Assembly: GCF_002777255.1 (NCBI RefSeq)
Contig: NZ_CP017634.1
Location: 6,336,903-6,400,902 of the forward strand
DNA from: Candidatus Formimonas warabiya
GTDB taxonomy: Bacteria > Bacillota > Dehalobacteriia > Dehalobacteriales > Dehalobacteriaceae
DNA: 64,000 bases
Direction of reading: 5' to 3'
Under the pieces are notes generated by a model. That model had not been told where the DNA came from and ran no database searches. It worked only from the letters and a program-made list of their open reading frames with translations. A program made the translations under genes and the position numbers. Shown piece by piece: positions 25,616 through 33,857 of the stretch; within the stretch, counting starts at the first letter, position 1; the number at the start of each line of letters is the position of its first letter.

Positions 25616-25645
25616 AAAACAGGCTGACTAAACGTCAGTCTGTTT
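25616..25645. terminator. Bidirectional hairpin terminator
   Basis: AAAAACAGGCTGAC and GTCAGTCTGTTTTT around TAAAC, with A/T runs on both sides. It abuts the IS5-type element insertion point. Confidence 0.6.
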
Positions 25646-25652
25646 TTATGTA

Positions 25653-27273
25653 GGGCTTGCTGAAAAAATCATTTTTTATCATACAGACCAAGCTAAATTG
25701 AAAAACGAAAACATAAATTGGTCTTTGAAAAAGAGTAAAAAAAGTTTCCGGAGTTTGTATTCCAGGTTCATGACCAAGAACTGTAAAGCAATTACACATT
25801 CACTGGTTTCTTGAAGACGTGCCATGATTCGGCCTAAGCCATACTTTCTTTTCCCTTCGCCGAACTTTGCTTCCACAACATTGCGAATACTTTCATCGCT
25901 TCGTTGATGCTGGCGATGTTCCTCCAGCTCTTTGGCTGACGGTCTGCCAAGTCTCGGACCACTTAAGCGAATATGGTTTATTTTGCAAAACTGAAGATTT
26001 TCCCGGTTCCGGAAGATTTTGTCCGCCATGATCGCTTCCGGGTAACATCCAAATCGTTGTTTGTGCTTTTCTGCCGATTCTATTAGTATTTTGCTCTCGT
26101 TGTAATTGTCAAAACTTAATGTTTCGATAAATGCTAATCCGTCTTTGACACTGATGGTTACCTTTGCTCCAAACTCTACTTCAGCAGATACTTTACCCCT
26201 TACAATAGGGCGAATGTGGGGCTGGCTGATGTTTACGATCCGGTCGTCTACCTGGTGGGTACCGGTTTGGTACATCAATGTCTGCTGCCGGAAAATCTCC
26301 TGTATTACCAATAATTCTTTATATTGCTGCCTTGACAGCAGGCTTAAAGAACTTTGGTGGGACAAGATTTCGATGATTTTTAGATCCCGCTTGATATATC
26401 TAAGCTGCTTGCTCAGGGCTTTTCTAATCGCCTTTTTGTTTGGTTTTCTCTTTTTGGTAAATCGTAGATATTCTTTGTGGGCTTTTTCCCGGTAGTTTCT
26501 TGGCTTCTTTACTTTACCGACCAAAGGTTGATGTAGCTCATCCATGATGTCTTCCAGTTTTTCTCTGGCTTCATTTAGGAGCCAGGTATCTGTTGGATAA
26601 TGAATATCAGCTGGGGCACAGGTGGCATCTAATATGAGATTACCCTTGTTGGTATTTTCAATAGATGCACAGGTACTATGCTCTTTTGTTGTTTGATCGG
26701 GGCTTGAACCTCCCGTAGATGGAGGATCATCTTTTCCTCTTTGGTTTGCCTCTTTTTCTTTTAAGCAGATCATTTCGTTGATCTCTTGCATGGTTTTTAG
26801 GTCAAAACGTTTTCTGAAATGCACCATTAATGATGCATCAAAAGGTGCGGCATTGGTGTATTCTTGTAATCCGATAAACAGCTGAAGATAAGGATTCTCT
26901 ATGATCTGTTGCAATGTTTCTTCATCAGATAACCCTAATCTCTCTTTGATGATTATTGCACCCAAGGCCATACGGACCGGCTTCCCTGGAGCCCCGTTGT
27001 CGCTAAACGTGGCTGCATATTTTTCTTCTATGGTATCCCAGGGTATGATTTCAGCTAATTTTACCCAACGGTTGTTTTTATTGAGTTTTCCTCCAAACGG
27101 AAGGAAAAAGTTTTCCACTAATGTGATTTGTTTGCGGTTACGTTTCCGGTACATTTTTGGCCTCCCGATGCAAGGATTTTTGAAGAAATTTGTCATTTTC
27201 CTTACATTATTGTACCAAAAGTCTCCCTATATTCCCAGTATTATCAAGGATTTTTAGGTTTTTCAGTAAACCC
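25653..27273 (-). mobile_element. IS5-family-like insertion sequence with 6-bp target duplication
   Basis: Ends GGGCTTGCTGAAAAA (left) and GGGTTTACTGAAAAA (right, complement strand) form the inverted repeats. TATGTA flanks both sides (25647-25652 and 27274-27279). The element is 1621 bp with an intact transposase. Confidence 0.8.
25679..27154 (-). CDS. IS5-family-like transposase (DUF772 plus DDE)
   Basis: 491 residues from ATG 27154, which has GGGAGG 6 nt upstream; a longer frame to 27196 has no site. The N-terminal DUF772 domain reads GAPGKPVRMALGAIIIKERL then ENPYLQLFIGL and PFDASLMVHFRKRF. The DDE part shows LILDATCAPADIHYPTD (first Asp), PEAIMADKIFRNREN (second Asp) and NVVEAKFGEGKRKYGLGRI (Glu). 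A low-complexity insert (residues about 130-165) lies between the parts. Complete and without lesions. IS1182 shares DUF772, but the lengths and terminal repeats differ from the IS1182 copy at 29291. Confidence 0.85.
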   Translation of the reverse strand: MYRKRNRKQITLVENFFLPFGGKLNKNNRWVKLAEIIPWDTIEEKYAATFSDNGAPGKPVRMALGAIIIKERLGLSDEETLQQIIENPYLQLFIGLQEYTNAAPFDASLMVHFRKRFDLKTMQEINEMICLKEKEANQRGKDDPPSTGGSSPDQTTKEHSTCASIENTNKGNLILDATCAPADIHYPTDTWLLNEAREKLEDIMDELHQPLVGKVKKPRNYREKAHKEYLRFTKKRKPNKKAIRKALSKQLRYIKRDLKIIEILSHQSSLSLLSRQQYKELLVIQEIFRQQTLMYQTGTHQVDDRIVNISQPHIRPIVRGKVSAEVEFGAKVTISVKDGLAFIETLSFDNYNESKILIESAEKHKQRFGCYPEAIMADKIFRNRENLQFCKINHIRLSGPRLGRPSAKELEEHRQHQRSDESIRNVVEAKFGEGKRKYGLGRIMARLQETSECVIALQFLVMNLEYKLRKLFLLFFKDQFMFSFFNLAWSV

Positions 27274-27323
27274 TATGTATTATTTAGACATGATATACTT
27301 AAGGGCGAAATGATATATTCCTC

Positions 27324-28979
27324 CTACATTTCAGTATAAGCGTACAACAACCTAGTATCGCCCAACTCCTGAAATCCATTCTTTTGATAAAAAGCAATCA
27401 ATCGTATATTTTTTAAGACTTCTGGGTAGGAAGAACCACTATGCCTGCACCCCATAATCATTTTGGTTTCATCGTCGCTGAATCGATATTTGTCCGCAAA
27501 GGAAATCGTGTTCGAGGTATTTTGATTCACATTATGATCAGGTGTAATGGCTTTTGCAACCCGCTCTACCGCTATGTTACGCAGAGCAACCTCTCTTTCA
27601 CTTTCTGTATGCCAGTTGCGTTCCGTCGGTGCAGGATAATATGTGAGAATATCCGGCACGACATGCAGTAGTTCCCGACACAGACAAGGTAGTTCCTGTA
27701 AAATACGACTCCCCAATCCTTGTCTTTGTAAGGATTCTTCTATTGTTAGTTCATGTATATAGAAAATATCCAATAAGGGTTCTCCAGTCCATTCATTTAG
27801 TGGGCCACCTTGATCAACAAGGGCAGACATTACATACTCCAAATCGGCTGATTCATCATCGCACACCGTAAGCGGATCGTAGCCATTTGCTATCATTTGC
27901 TTGCATAATATGAGCTGTCCAGAAAGAACACCAATTTTTGTACAATCGGCGTAATTACCGTTATCCAAAGCATCGTAGAAAATATCGTCAGCATCATGCG
28001 GCACACCCCAAAATGTCCAATGAACAGGAACAAGATATGTCGATGTGTAATCGAAGCTGAAAGAATCCCTTGGTTCATTGTCGGGCGAAAAATGAGCCGT
28101 ATCTGAACTATGCTGCTGAACAATAATGTTACTGTACGAAAACGTTTTGTTTGTCATACTATCATCTTGATAAGAAAGAACTGGCAGCAAAAAATTGCGT
28201 TTGGCTGGCACATAACGAACTCCTGTACTCAAATCTTCGACTTTTACCCCTGGTGCAGCAATTAGCATGATTTCCAGTTGTTCACGCTCTTTGGTTGTTA
28301 GTTTAACTTGTTGCCGATTATTTTCCCCAGGCCAGCCCGTGATTGCATTGAATAACTTTTTGTCCTCATCATCTTGAAAAAGATACACACGGTTCGTTTC
28401 GGCTAGAAAAGGAAATACAGCAAGAATATCACTGGATAGTACATTCCAATGATATGTGGCGCTTTCAAACCCTCGCTTAGGCTTGTCGGCTAAGGCAGGA
28501 ATAAGCCAATCACGCCCTTTTTTCTTTGCCGTTCGCAGTTTTCCACGGCGAATCCACTGACGCACCGTAGTAGTAGTAACATCGTATAATTCTGCATATT
28601 GCTCAACAGTCAGATAGTCGCACTTTACTTTCACCAAAGTATATTCTTCACTGGAAGACATGGAAGATATTTCGCCTTCATCATCAAATTCAATATCATT
28701 GTCGCACTTGAACAATGATAATTCAATACCATCATTGGTAATGGAGTAATCATAATAGAGCCAAGGTTTTGTCAGTGTGGGAATGTCGCTTTTCTCCAAT
28801 TCATTCCGAAACTCATCACAAAGCGAAAGCAATACTTTTCGCTTACCCTCACTATAACCCTCCTCATTATCTTTTTTGCGATGGTGTGCAACAAAATCAT
28901 CGAATGACTCCAATACCTCGCGTTTGTTAAGAAGCATCATTGAATTAAACTGCAATAGTCTGTTGTTAAGAGCTTCCAT
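27324..28979 (-). CDS. HTH (excisionase-type)-GNAT fusion protein
   Basis: 551 residues from ATG 28979 (GGAGGGAG 7 nt upstream). Residues about 120-165 form an excisionase/MerR-type helix-turn-helix (YLTVEQYAELYDVTTTTVRQ, then RRGKLRTAKKKGRDWLIP). The middle 200 residues are unrecognised. The C-terminus looks like a GNAT acetyltransferase (HELTIEESLQRQGLGSRILQ with the QxxGxG acetyl-CoA loop, and LIAFYQKNGFQELG). The promoter is overlapped by a 13-bp perfect inverted repeat, so autoregulation by the HTH is likely. It is possibly a self-contained toxin-like or stress-regulatory gene in the island; no antitoxin-like neighbour is seen. Flanked by two insertion sequences. Confidence 0.65.
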   Translation of the reverse strand: MEALNNRLLQFNSMMLLNKREVLESFDDFVAHHRKKDNEEGYSEGKRKVLLSLCDEFRNELEKSDIPTLTKPWLYYDYSITNDGIELSLFKCDNDIEFDDEGEISSMSSSEEYTLVKVKCDYLTVEQYAELYDVTTTTVRQWIRRGKLRTAKKKGRDWLIPALADKPKRGFESATYHWNVLSSDILAVFPFLAETNRVYLFQDDEDKKLFNAITGWPGENNRQQVKLTTKEREQLEIMLIAAPGVKVEDLSTGVRYVPAKRNFLLPVLSYQDDSMTNKTFSYSNIIVQQHSSDTAHFSPDNEPRDSFSFDYTSTYLVPVHWTFWGVPHDADDIFYDALDNGNYADCTKIGVLSGQLILCKQMIANGYDPLTVCDDESADLEYVMSALVDQGGPLNEWTGEPLLDIFYIHELTIEESLQRQGLGSRILQELPCLCRELLHVVPDILTYYPAPTERNWHTESEREVALRNIAVERVAKAITPDHNVNQNTSNTISFADKYRFSDDETKMIMGCRHSGSSYPEVLKNIRLIAFYQKNGFQELGDTRLLYAYTEM

Positions 28980-28994
28980 ACAATCTCCCTCCAC

Positions 28995-29053
28995 ATTTTG
29001 TATTGTTTAAATACGTTTCTTTATATTGTATTTCAACAATACAAAATTGTCAA
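28995..29053 (-). promoter_or_regulatory. Promoter with 13-bp inverted-repeat operator of the HTH-GNAT gene
   Basis: On the minus strand TTGACA (29048-29053), 17-bp spacer, TACAAT (29025-29030). ATTTTGTATTGTT (28995-29007) and its exact complement AACAATACAAAAT (29035-29047) bracket the -10 box, one arm inside the -35/-10 spacer and one in the start of the transcript. Confidence 0.75.
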
Positions 29054-29290
29054 GATGAGAAAAGAGATAATTCGATTGGATAAGAGAAAACGTACTGCTA
29101 TCATCCTGTCATCTCTGCGACGTTTTTTGTACCGCAAGTTTGTGCCCGTTCATTTCCTTCATCAATAGGTAACGGCAGGATACTCTTTTCTATGACCCCA
29201 TAGTAATGCCATCCTGCAAATAAACTTATTATGCCATAAAGAAAGCTATGTAATTATTCGTTTGCTTATAACCGTAAAGCCTTATTTTAT
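29054..29290. other. Intergenic stretch between the HTH-GNAT gene and the IS1182 element
   Basis: No gene seen. Its right end (GCCTTATTTTAT, 29279-29290) is the left part of a repeat that was split by the IS1182 insertion; the rest resumes at 31002. Confidence 0.4.
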
Positions 29291-30994
29291 AAGGGCACTG
29301 AAAAAGTCCATTCGCATAAGCGGGATGGATTTTTTCATATATTTTTGGTATAATTATGCATAGAAAGAAAGGATGGATGGGAGCGGGAGAGAATGCTGAG
29401 GGACAACAGTCAAATGCAATTGTCCTTGTCACCATATCAAGGGCTTTATGATATCGTGGTTCCCCAAGAACACCTGTTGCGAAAAATCAAAGAGCATATA
29501 GATTTCAGCTTTGTGAATCCCATGTTGCGGAAACAGTATTGTGAAAACTTCGGGCGCCCGGCTAAGGAGCCGGAGATGATGTTCAAGCTGATGTTTTTGA
29601 AAAAAATGTACGATTTGTCTGACGAAAAGCTAATAAGTGGCGCGCAGACCGACATGGCATACAAATACTTTCTGGATTTAGACCCAGAAGCTGAAATGAT
29701 AGATCCAAGTTTGCTCACAAAATTTCGCAAGACCCGCATTACAGAAGATATTTTGGAAGATATGCTAAGAGAAACCATACGGCAAGGGATAGAAAAAGGA
29801 ATCATCAAATCCACAGCGATCATAGTGGATTCTACCCATACAAACTCGGCGGCACGGCCCAAAACGGTCACACAGGTACTGAGAGAACTTAGCAAACAAT
29901 TCCGCAGAAAGATTTACCGTGAGATGATAGAGCTTTCCGAAAAGTTTCCGGAAAAGCCAAGCGAAACCGCAGAATTGGCGGAGGAAATCGAATATACATA
30001 CCACTTGCTTGAAAATGTCAAAGAGGACATACTGCAAAGCGAGAAAATTTCGCTGATTGAACTGTATGAGCGCATTAAGGAATTGCTGGACACACAGCGT
30101 ATTCGTGAAATACGTTCCAAAAACGATGAGGATGCCCGCTTTGGGCACAAAACGGCAACCAGTACATTTTTCGGTTATAAAAGCCATCTGGCTATGAGCG
30201 AAGAGCGGATCATAACAGGCATTGAAGTCACACACGGTGGAGAAGCGGATTGCAAGCAACTTCCGGCACTACTTGAAAAATCCCAAAACAATGGTGTTGA
30301 GGTTAAGGAAATTATTGGCGACATGGCGTATGTCAGCGAAGATAACCTTGATACTTGCGAAGAAGACGGCGTGATGCTTTTCGCTAAAACGAATTCCGCT
30401 GTGGCGGCTGCTGCCGCCTCGTCGCTGGATGAAGGTTTTTCTTTCAACAAAGATGCCGGATTGTTACAATGTCCGGCAGGGGAATTGGCTATGCGTGTTG
30501 AAAAAAGGGCCGCAGAGAATGGGAATACCTATTTGAGATATGTGTTTAGCAAAGTCAAGTGCCGAAAATGCCCGCTATGGGAGCAGTGCCGTGTTGGGAA
30601 ATCAAAAGCGAAAGAACGGAGTTACAGCATCACGCAGCCGAACGAGAAAAACCGCCTAAGACTTGAATTTGAAGCCGGTGAATACTTCCGTGAACGGCTG
30701 AAAATCCGGCACCGTATTGAAGAAAAAAACGGTGAAATGAAAGTGGCGCACGGTCTTGGCAAAGCCGATTCCGTGGGGCTTGACGCCATGCGATTACAAA
30801 CGTATTTTACAGCGTTTGTGGTAAATGTGAAGCGGATAGTTAAGCTTTCCGCACTAAATCCGGCCTGATTGGGGCTGCTTTTTTATTTCAAGCGAAACCC
30901 AACAAATTTTCCGCTTATTCCTACGAAAATTACAACGCATATTTATGCACTGAGAAATCCCCGTCTCTAAAAACGGGGATTTTTCAGTGCCCTT
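29291..30994 (+). mobile_element. IS1182-family insertion sequence with 7-bp target duplication
   Basis: Terminal inverted repeats AAGGGCACTGAAAAAGTCC (left) and AAGGGCACTGAAAAATCC (right, complement). ATTTTAT is duplicated at 29284-29290 and 30995-31001. 1704 bp, one intact transposase gene. Confidence 0.88.
29393..30868 (+). CDS. IS1182-family transposase
   Basis: 491 residues with DUF772 (HLLRKIKEHIDFSFVNPML, GRPAKEPEMMFKLMFLKKMY), a first catalytic Asp in IIVDSTHTNSAARPK, a second in KEIIGDMAYVSEDN, a four-Cys patch (KCRKCPLWEQCRV) and RHRIEEKNGEMKVAHGLGKA with the Glu. Complete, no frameshift. The C-terminus FTAFVVNVKRIVKL corresponds to the ending that survives in the deleted element at 17506. 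The recently duplicated target site suggests a fairly young insertion. Confidence 0.92.
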   Translation: MLRDNSQMQLSLSPYQGLYDIVVPQEHLLRKIKEHIDFSFVNPMLRKQYCENFGRPAKEPEMMFKLMFLKKMYDLSDEKLISGAQTDMAYKYFLDLDPEAEMIDPSLLTKFRKTRITEDILEDMLRETIRQGIEKGIIKSTAIIVDSTHTNSAARPKTVTQVLRELSKQFRRKIYREMIELSEKFPEKPSETAELAEEIEYTYHLLENVKEDILQSEKISLIELYERIKELLDTQRIREIRSKNDEDARFGHKTATSTFFGYKSHLAMSEERIITGIEVTHGGEADCKQLPALLEKSQNNGVEVKEIIGDMAYVSEDNLDTCEEDGVMLFAKTNSAVAAAAASSLDEGFSFNKDAGLLQCPAGELAMRVEKRAAENGNTYLRYVFSKVKCRKCPLWEQCRVGKSKAKERSYSITQPNEKNRLRLEFEAGEYFRERLKIRHRIEEKNGEMKVAHGLGKADSVGLDAMRLQTYFTAFVVNVKRIVKLSALNPA

Positions 30995-31169
30995 ATTTTA
31001 TGCGGGTTTGCAAACTTATCGTTATGAACACATTACTCGCACCAAAATCGTTTTTATAGGAATTGAGAAATCAATCTATAGGAACGATTTTCTTGATTGC
31101 CTTTTTCTTCATCTGCAGTATAATAAAGGTAATTAATAAATCCTTGACCATAAAAAGGAGTACAATGCT
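30869..31169 (+). other. Right end of IS1182 and upstream region of the next gene
   Basis: The hairpin CCCCGT..ACGGGG near the IS right end could act as a terminator. From 31002 the interrupted repeat continues. AAAAAGGAG at 31152-31160 is the ribosome-binding site of the 31170 gene. Confidence 0.4.
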
Positions 31170-31646
31170 GTGAGAAGTGCAAAGGATACCGAGAGTTTTC
31201 CATACAGTTCTCCCATCGTATGTTATATCCAAGTGGATAAGTGCGGCGAGGTTACACAGATAAGCAATGAATATAGTGAAATATTAGCTGCTTATAAAAA
31301 TGCCGTCAATGAACAAGCAAAAATTTATGCGGTATGGCCGGGTAACTACAGAAGTGATTTGTTTGAAATTGACAATCTTGATGCATTGGCAGATGCTTTT
31401 CAAATACACGGCCTCGCCGATCACGAACACAGAATTAGTTGGACTTTAAGTCCATACGACGATGGCAAATCCTTATATGCTCGTGTATGTATTGTTTTTG
31501 AATGCGGATGCTATTTGGGATTACAAAATATTAAAAAATTTGCTCATGATATGAAAGAGCAAAAAAGCTGGGACGTTGCTACGTCTAAAGGCCTATCCGG
31601 TAGTCCAGAATATACAATATATGTGCGACGTAATAGTTTGCGTTAG
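31170..31646 (+). CDS. Hypothetical protein, 158 residues
   Basis: Starts at GTG 31170 with AAAAAGGAG 9 nt upstream. No recognised family, signal peptide or membrane span. It has an alternating beta-strand-rich pattern (PIVCYIQVDKCGEVTQISNE, YARVCIVFECGCYLGLQNI) and a basic C-terminus. The gene is bracketed by two diverged copies of a 40-bp sequence (29279-29290 plus 31002-31030, and 31678-31717), hinting that it moves or was duplicated as a unit. Function unknown. Confidence 0.5.
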   Translation: MRSAKDTESFPYSSPIVCYIQVDKCGEVTQISNEYSEILAAYKNAVNEQAKIYAVWPGNYRSDLFEIDNLDALADAFQIHGLADHEHRISWTLSPYDDGKSLYARVCIVFECGCYLGLQNIKKFAHDMKEQKSWDVATSKGLSGSPEYTIYVRRNSLR

Positions 31647-32283
31647 GATAACATGCATTTCTATGTAGTCTCTCAATGCCTTATTTTATGCCCACTTACA
31701 AGTTTATGGTCATGAACATTCGCATCAGCGTTGTTTCTTTATCTTGTGCCCGATAACAATGGCATCTATATTCACCTAACCTCAAACCATTCAAAACGGA
31801 TAGTTGTTGATTGATTACATTATTTATATATACTAAATAAAATTGTTCACTATATTGGTAATCAGGATAATCTTCTATACCAAGACTCGAAATAGCACTC
31901 TAAAAAAGTATAAGATTAGACCAACAAAGCTAAATTCTATTAAGGATTCATATGAGCTTTATAAATACATTTATGACATATTTTATAAAAACGGTTATGA
32001 CCTAAATATAATCACTGATAACCTTCCATATATCAATGAAAAGCAGAGGAGTATTTCTATAAAGTAAAAGGTAAACGAATTTAAGATATAGAAAAAGCCC
32101 TATTAAGGAATATATTCTGACGAAAGAAGAATTAGCACGGTATAGATAAAGACGTTTTATTTTGAAAATATTATTGGTTTACAAATAATTTTTTAGCCCT
32201 GACTTGACAGCAGCGTTTTTTTACCTAACTCTTCACTCAAACAAAGCACAAAAGGACTTGCAGGCTGCTAAAGTTATAGAAGA
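31647..32283. other. AT-rich degenerate region
   Basis: Holds the second copy of the 40-bp sequence (31678-31717), a poor 74-codon open frame at 31843-32067 (Lys/Ile/Tyr rich, no ribosome-binding site, perhaps a gene fragment) and the dispersed 48-bp repeat at 32190. No intact gene is supported. Confidence 0.4.
32190..32237. repeat. Dispersed 48-bp repeat, copy 2
   Basis: Matches 25538-25585 at about 42 of 48 positions. It marks the right edge of the accessory island, after which ordinary chromosomal genes resume. Confidence 0.7.
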
Positions 32284-32320
32284 ATGAACCGGTTAGGATT
32301 CCAAGCCGGTTCATTTATTT
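32284..32320. terminator. Hairpin terminator at the island edge
   Basis: ATGAACCGG (32284-32292) pairs with CCGGTTCAT (32306-32314), with T-rich DNA after it on the plus strand. It may also end the cupredoxin transcript on the minus strand. Confidence 0.6.
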
Positions 32321-32362
32321 CATAACTTATTATGTTTCATGAAGAGCCAGGGCCCGGGGGAA

Positions 32363-32725
32363 CTACTGAACAATTATCTTTCCTTTCATAGATGGGTGAA
32401 TACCGCATTGATATTCATAGGTACCAGGGGAGTCAAAGGTAAACTTAAAAGAATCATTGGTAGATAGACTGTCGCTATTAAATTTCTCAGCCTTGATGGT
32501 GTGGGGAGCGCTGTCTTTATTAATCCATTCAACGGATGTTCCGACCGGGACTTTAATAGTATCAGGGTTAAATACGAAATTTTCAATGGCGATGGAGTTA
32601 CTGGCTGAGTTTTGCTGTTCACTAGTTGATTCCGGTGCCTGAGTGGTACCGCTGCATCCGGTTATTAATATCAATGTAACAAATAAAAAGGTTAATAACA
32701 TGATGATTAATAAATTTTTTTTCAT
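32363..32725 (-). CDS. Cupredoxin-domain lipoprotein
   Basis: 120 residues. A lipoprotein signal peptide ends in LITGC (Cys24), followed by a Ser/Thr/Gln-rich linker, then a plastocyanin/azurin-like fold of about 80 residues. The type-1 copper ligands are visible: His in SAPHTIKAE and Cys, His, Met in YQCGIHPSMKGKIIV. Expected to sit on the outer face of the membrane as a copper-binding electron carrier or copper-storage protein. It lies 27 bp behind a small membrane protein on the same strand, probably one operon. Confidence 0.87.
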   Translation of the reverse strand: MKKNLLIIMLLTFLFVTLILITGCSGTTQAPESTSEQQNSASNSIAIENFVFNPDTIKVPVGTSVEWINKDSAPHTIKAEKFNSDSLSTNDSFKFTFDSPGTYEYQCGIHPSMKGKIIVQ

Positions 32726-32752
32726 TGATCCAACCCCTTTTCATCATTTTTG

Positions 32753-32965
32753 TTATCTAATTTGAAAATTAAAGAACCAGATACCTAGCCCGAAAAAAGC
32801 ATGAACAGCTGCAATGATAATAATGGCAATGGCATTAAGGCGGTGGTATACAAATGGGAGCTTTAGTATTCTTTTACCTGTCAAAACCTGAAAGACCAAC
32901 AAAAATATCATGATTATTCCAAGCCAAAGATGTAAGGGTTTGCCTAGGATCAACGGAACATACAT
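32753..32965 (-). CDS. Small two-span membrane protein upstream of the cupredoxin gene
   Basis: 70 residues: two hydrophobic spans (LHLWLGIIMIFLLVFQVL, then RLNAIAIIIIAAVHAFFGLG), each with a His near its membrane face (HLWLG and VHAFFG, plus YHRLN). Paired histidines in short helices are common in heme-b-binding membrane proteins, so this could anchor or feed electrons to the cupredoxin; family not recognised. AAGGAGG sits 7 nt before the ATG, and a promoter (TTGACA, complement of 33028-33033) is about 60 bp upstream. Confidence 0.65.
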   Translation of the reverse strand: MYVPLILGKPLHLWLGIIMIFLLVFQVLTGKRILKLPFVYHRLNAIAIIIIAAVHAFFGLGIWFFNFQIR

Positions 32966-33003
32966 ATTTAACCTCCTTGCGCTTTATATTTAGGCAATAT
33001 TAT

Positions 33004-33033
33004 ATAACATGAATTTTTAATTTCAAGTGTCAA
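33004..33033 (-). promoter_or_regulatory. Promoter of the cupredoxin operon
   Basis: On the minus strand TTGACA (33028-33033), 18-bp spacer, TGTTAT (33004-33009), overlapping TATAAT a few bases further on. Confidence 0.5.
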
Positions 33034-33059
33034 GTATTTTATTATGTATTTTATCATGG

Positions 33060-33149
33060 TTGACGGAGCGGGGGATCCGAATAATTTAGCCTAACAGCAA
33101 GAATAGAACTGCTCATGCTGCATTCTGGTTGACAGAGGCAGCATTTTTT
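33060..33149 (+). ncRNA. Possible short transcript: promoter and terminator with no gene between
   Basis: TTGACG (33060-33065), 16 bp, TAATTT (33082-33087), then TGCTGC (33116-33121) pairing with GCAGCA (33138-33143) before six T. This would give an RNA of about 55 nt between two divergent operons, ending before the TetR promoter. No coding capacity. Confidence 0.3.
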
Positions 33150-33210
33150 CTGTTTTCGGACCATATACTTTAAGGATTTTCACCTTTTTATTTTTTCGGG
33201 AAAATATCTC

Positions 33211-33274
33211 TTGACAGGAACCCATCCCCCGCGTAAAGTTATTTTTGGAAACGGAGGAAACGATTATCGTTTCC
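33211..33274 (+). promoter_or_regulatory. Promoter and palindromic operator of the TetR-RND operon
   Basis: TTGACA (33211-33216), 17-bp spacer, TAAAGT (33234-33239). GGAAACGATTATCGTTTCC (33256-33274) is a perfect 8+3+8 palindrome lying just after the likely start point, suited to a TetR dimer repressing the operon. GGAAACGG just upstream may be an extra half-site. Confidence 0.75.
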
Positions 33275-33289
33275 TGAGGAGGATGTGGG

Positions 33290-33856
33290 ATGAAAGAAAG
33301 AATTATTCAAGCCGCGATAGAGGAAATAGGAAAATATGGATTCCGCAAATTCACCATGGAAAGTATTGCGGAAAATTTAGGCATCAGTAAAAAAACCATC
33401 TACAAGCATTTTAAAAACAAGGATGCCTTAATTAGCAGCGCCGTTGATTTCCATATCGAACTGGAGAAGCAATCCACCCTGGAGGCGGTTTCCCTTCCCG
33501 GCAGCTGGATTGAGAAGATAAAACGGATTGTGAGCCACCGGGCCCATCGGACGAAATATTGGCTGATTCCTGAACTGCAGCGTTTTTATCCGGACGAATG
33601 GAAAAAGATCAAAGGACTGTCTGCTTTAAATAAAGAAAAAATTTTGGATTTGATCAAGGAGGGAATCGATGAAGGAGAAGTCCATCCGGAGATGATGAAA
33701 CAATTTCCCATTATTGAGCTGTTATTAGATAACCGGCTGATGGAAGCAGTTGATTATGAATTTTCCCAAAATAATCACATCTCATTTATGCAAGCAGTAG
33801 AAGGGGTCATAGAAATTATTCTCTATGGCATTATTAAAAGAGAGGGGCTAAATTAG
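33290..33856 (+). CDS. TetR/AcrR-family repressor of the RND operon
   Basis: 188 residues. The N-terminal HTH is canonical (IIQAAIEEIGKYGFRKFTME, then IAENLGISKKTIYKHFKNKD). The C-terminal ligand domain is helical and variable. GAGGAGG lies 8 nt upstream of the ATG. It is the first gene of a three-gene unit; the MFP gene begins 1 nt after its stop. A palindrome in the leader is the likely binding site, implying autoregulation and derepression by a pump substrate. Confidence 0.92.
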   Translation: MKERIIQAAIEEIGKYGFRKFTMESIAENLGISKKTIYKHFKNKDALISSAVDFHIELEKQSTLEAVSLPGSWIEKIKRIVSHRAHRTKYWLIPELQRFYPDEWKKIKGLSALNKEKILDLIKEGIDEGEVHPEMMKQFPIIELLLDNRLMEAVDYEFSQNNHISFMQAVEGVIEIILYGIIKREGLN

Positions 33857-33857
33857 G

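Noticed and set aside
31843..32067. 74-codon AT-rich open frame as a gene
   Set aside because: No ribosome-binding site, skewed Lys/Ile/Tyr composition, located in a degenerate region; kept only as a possible fragment.
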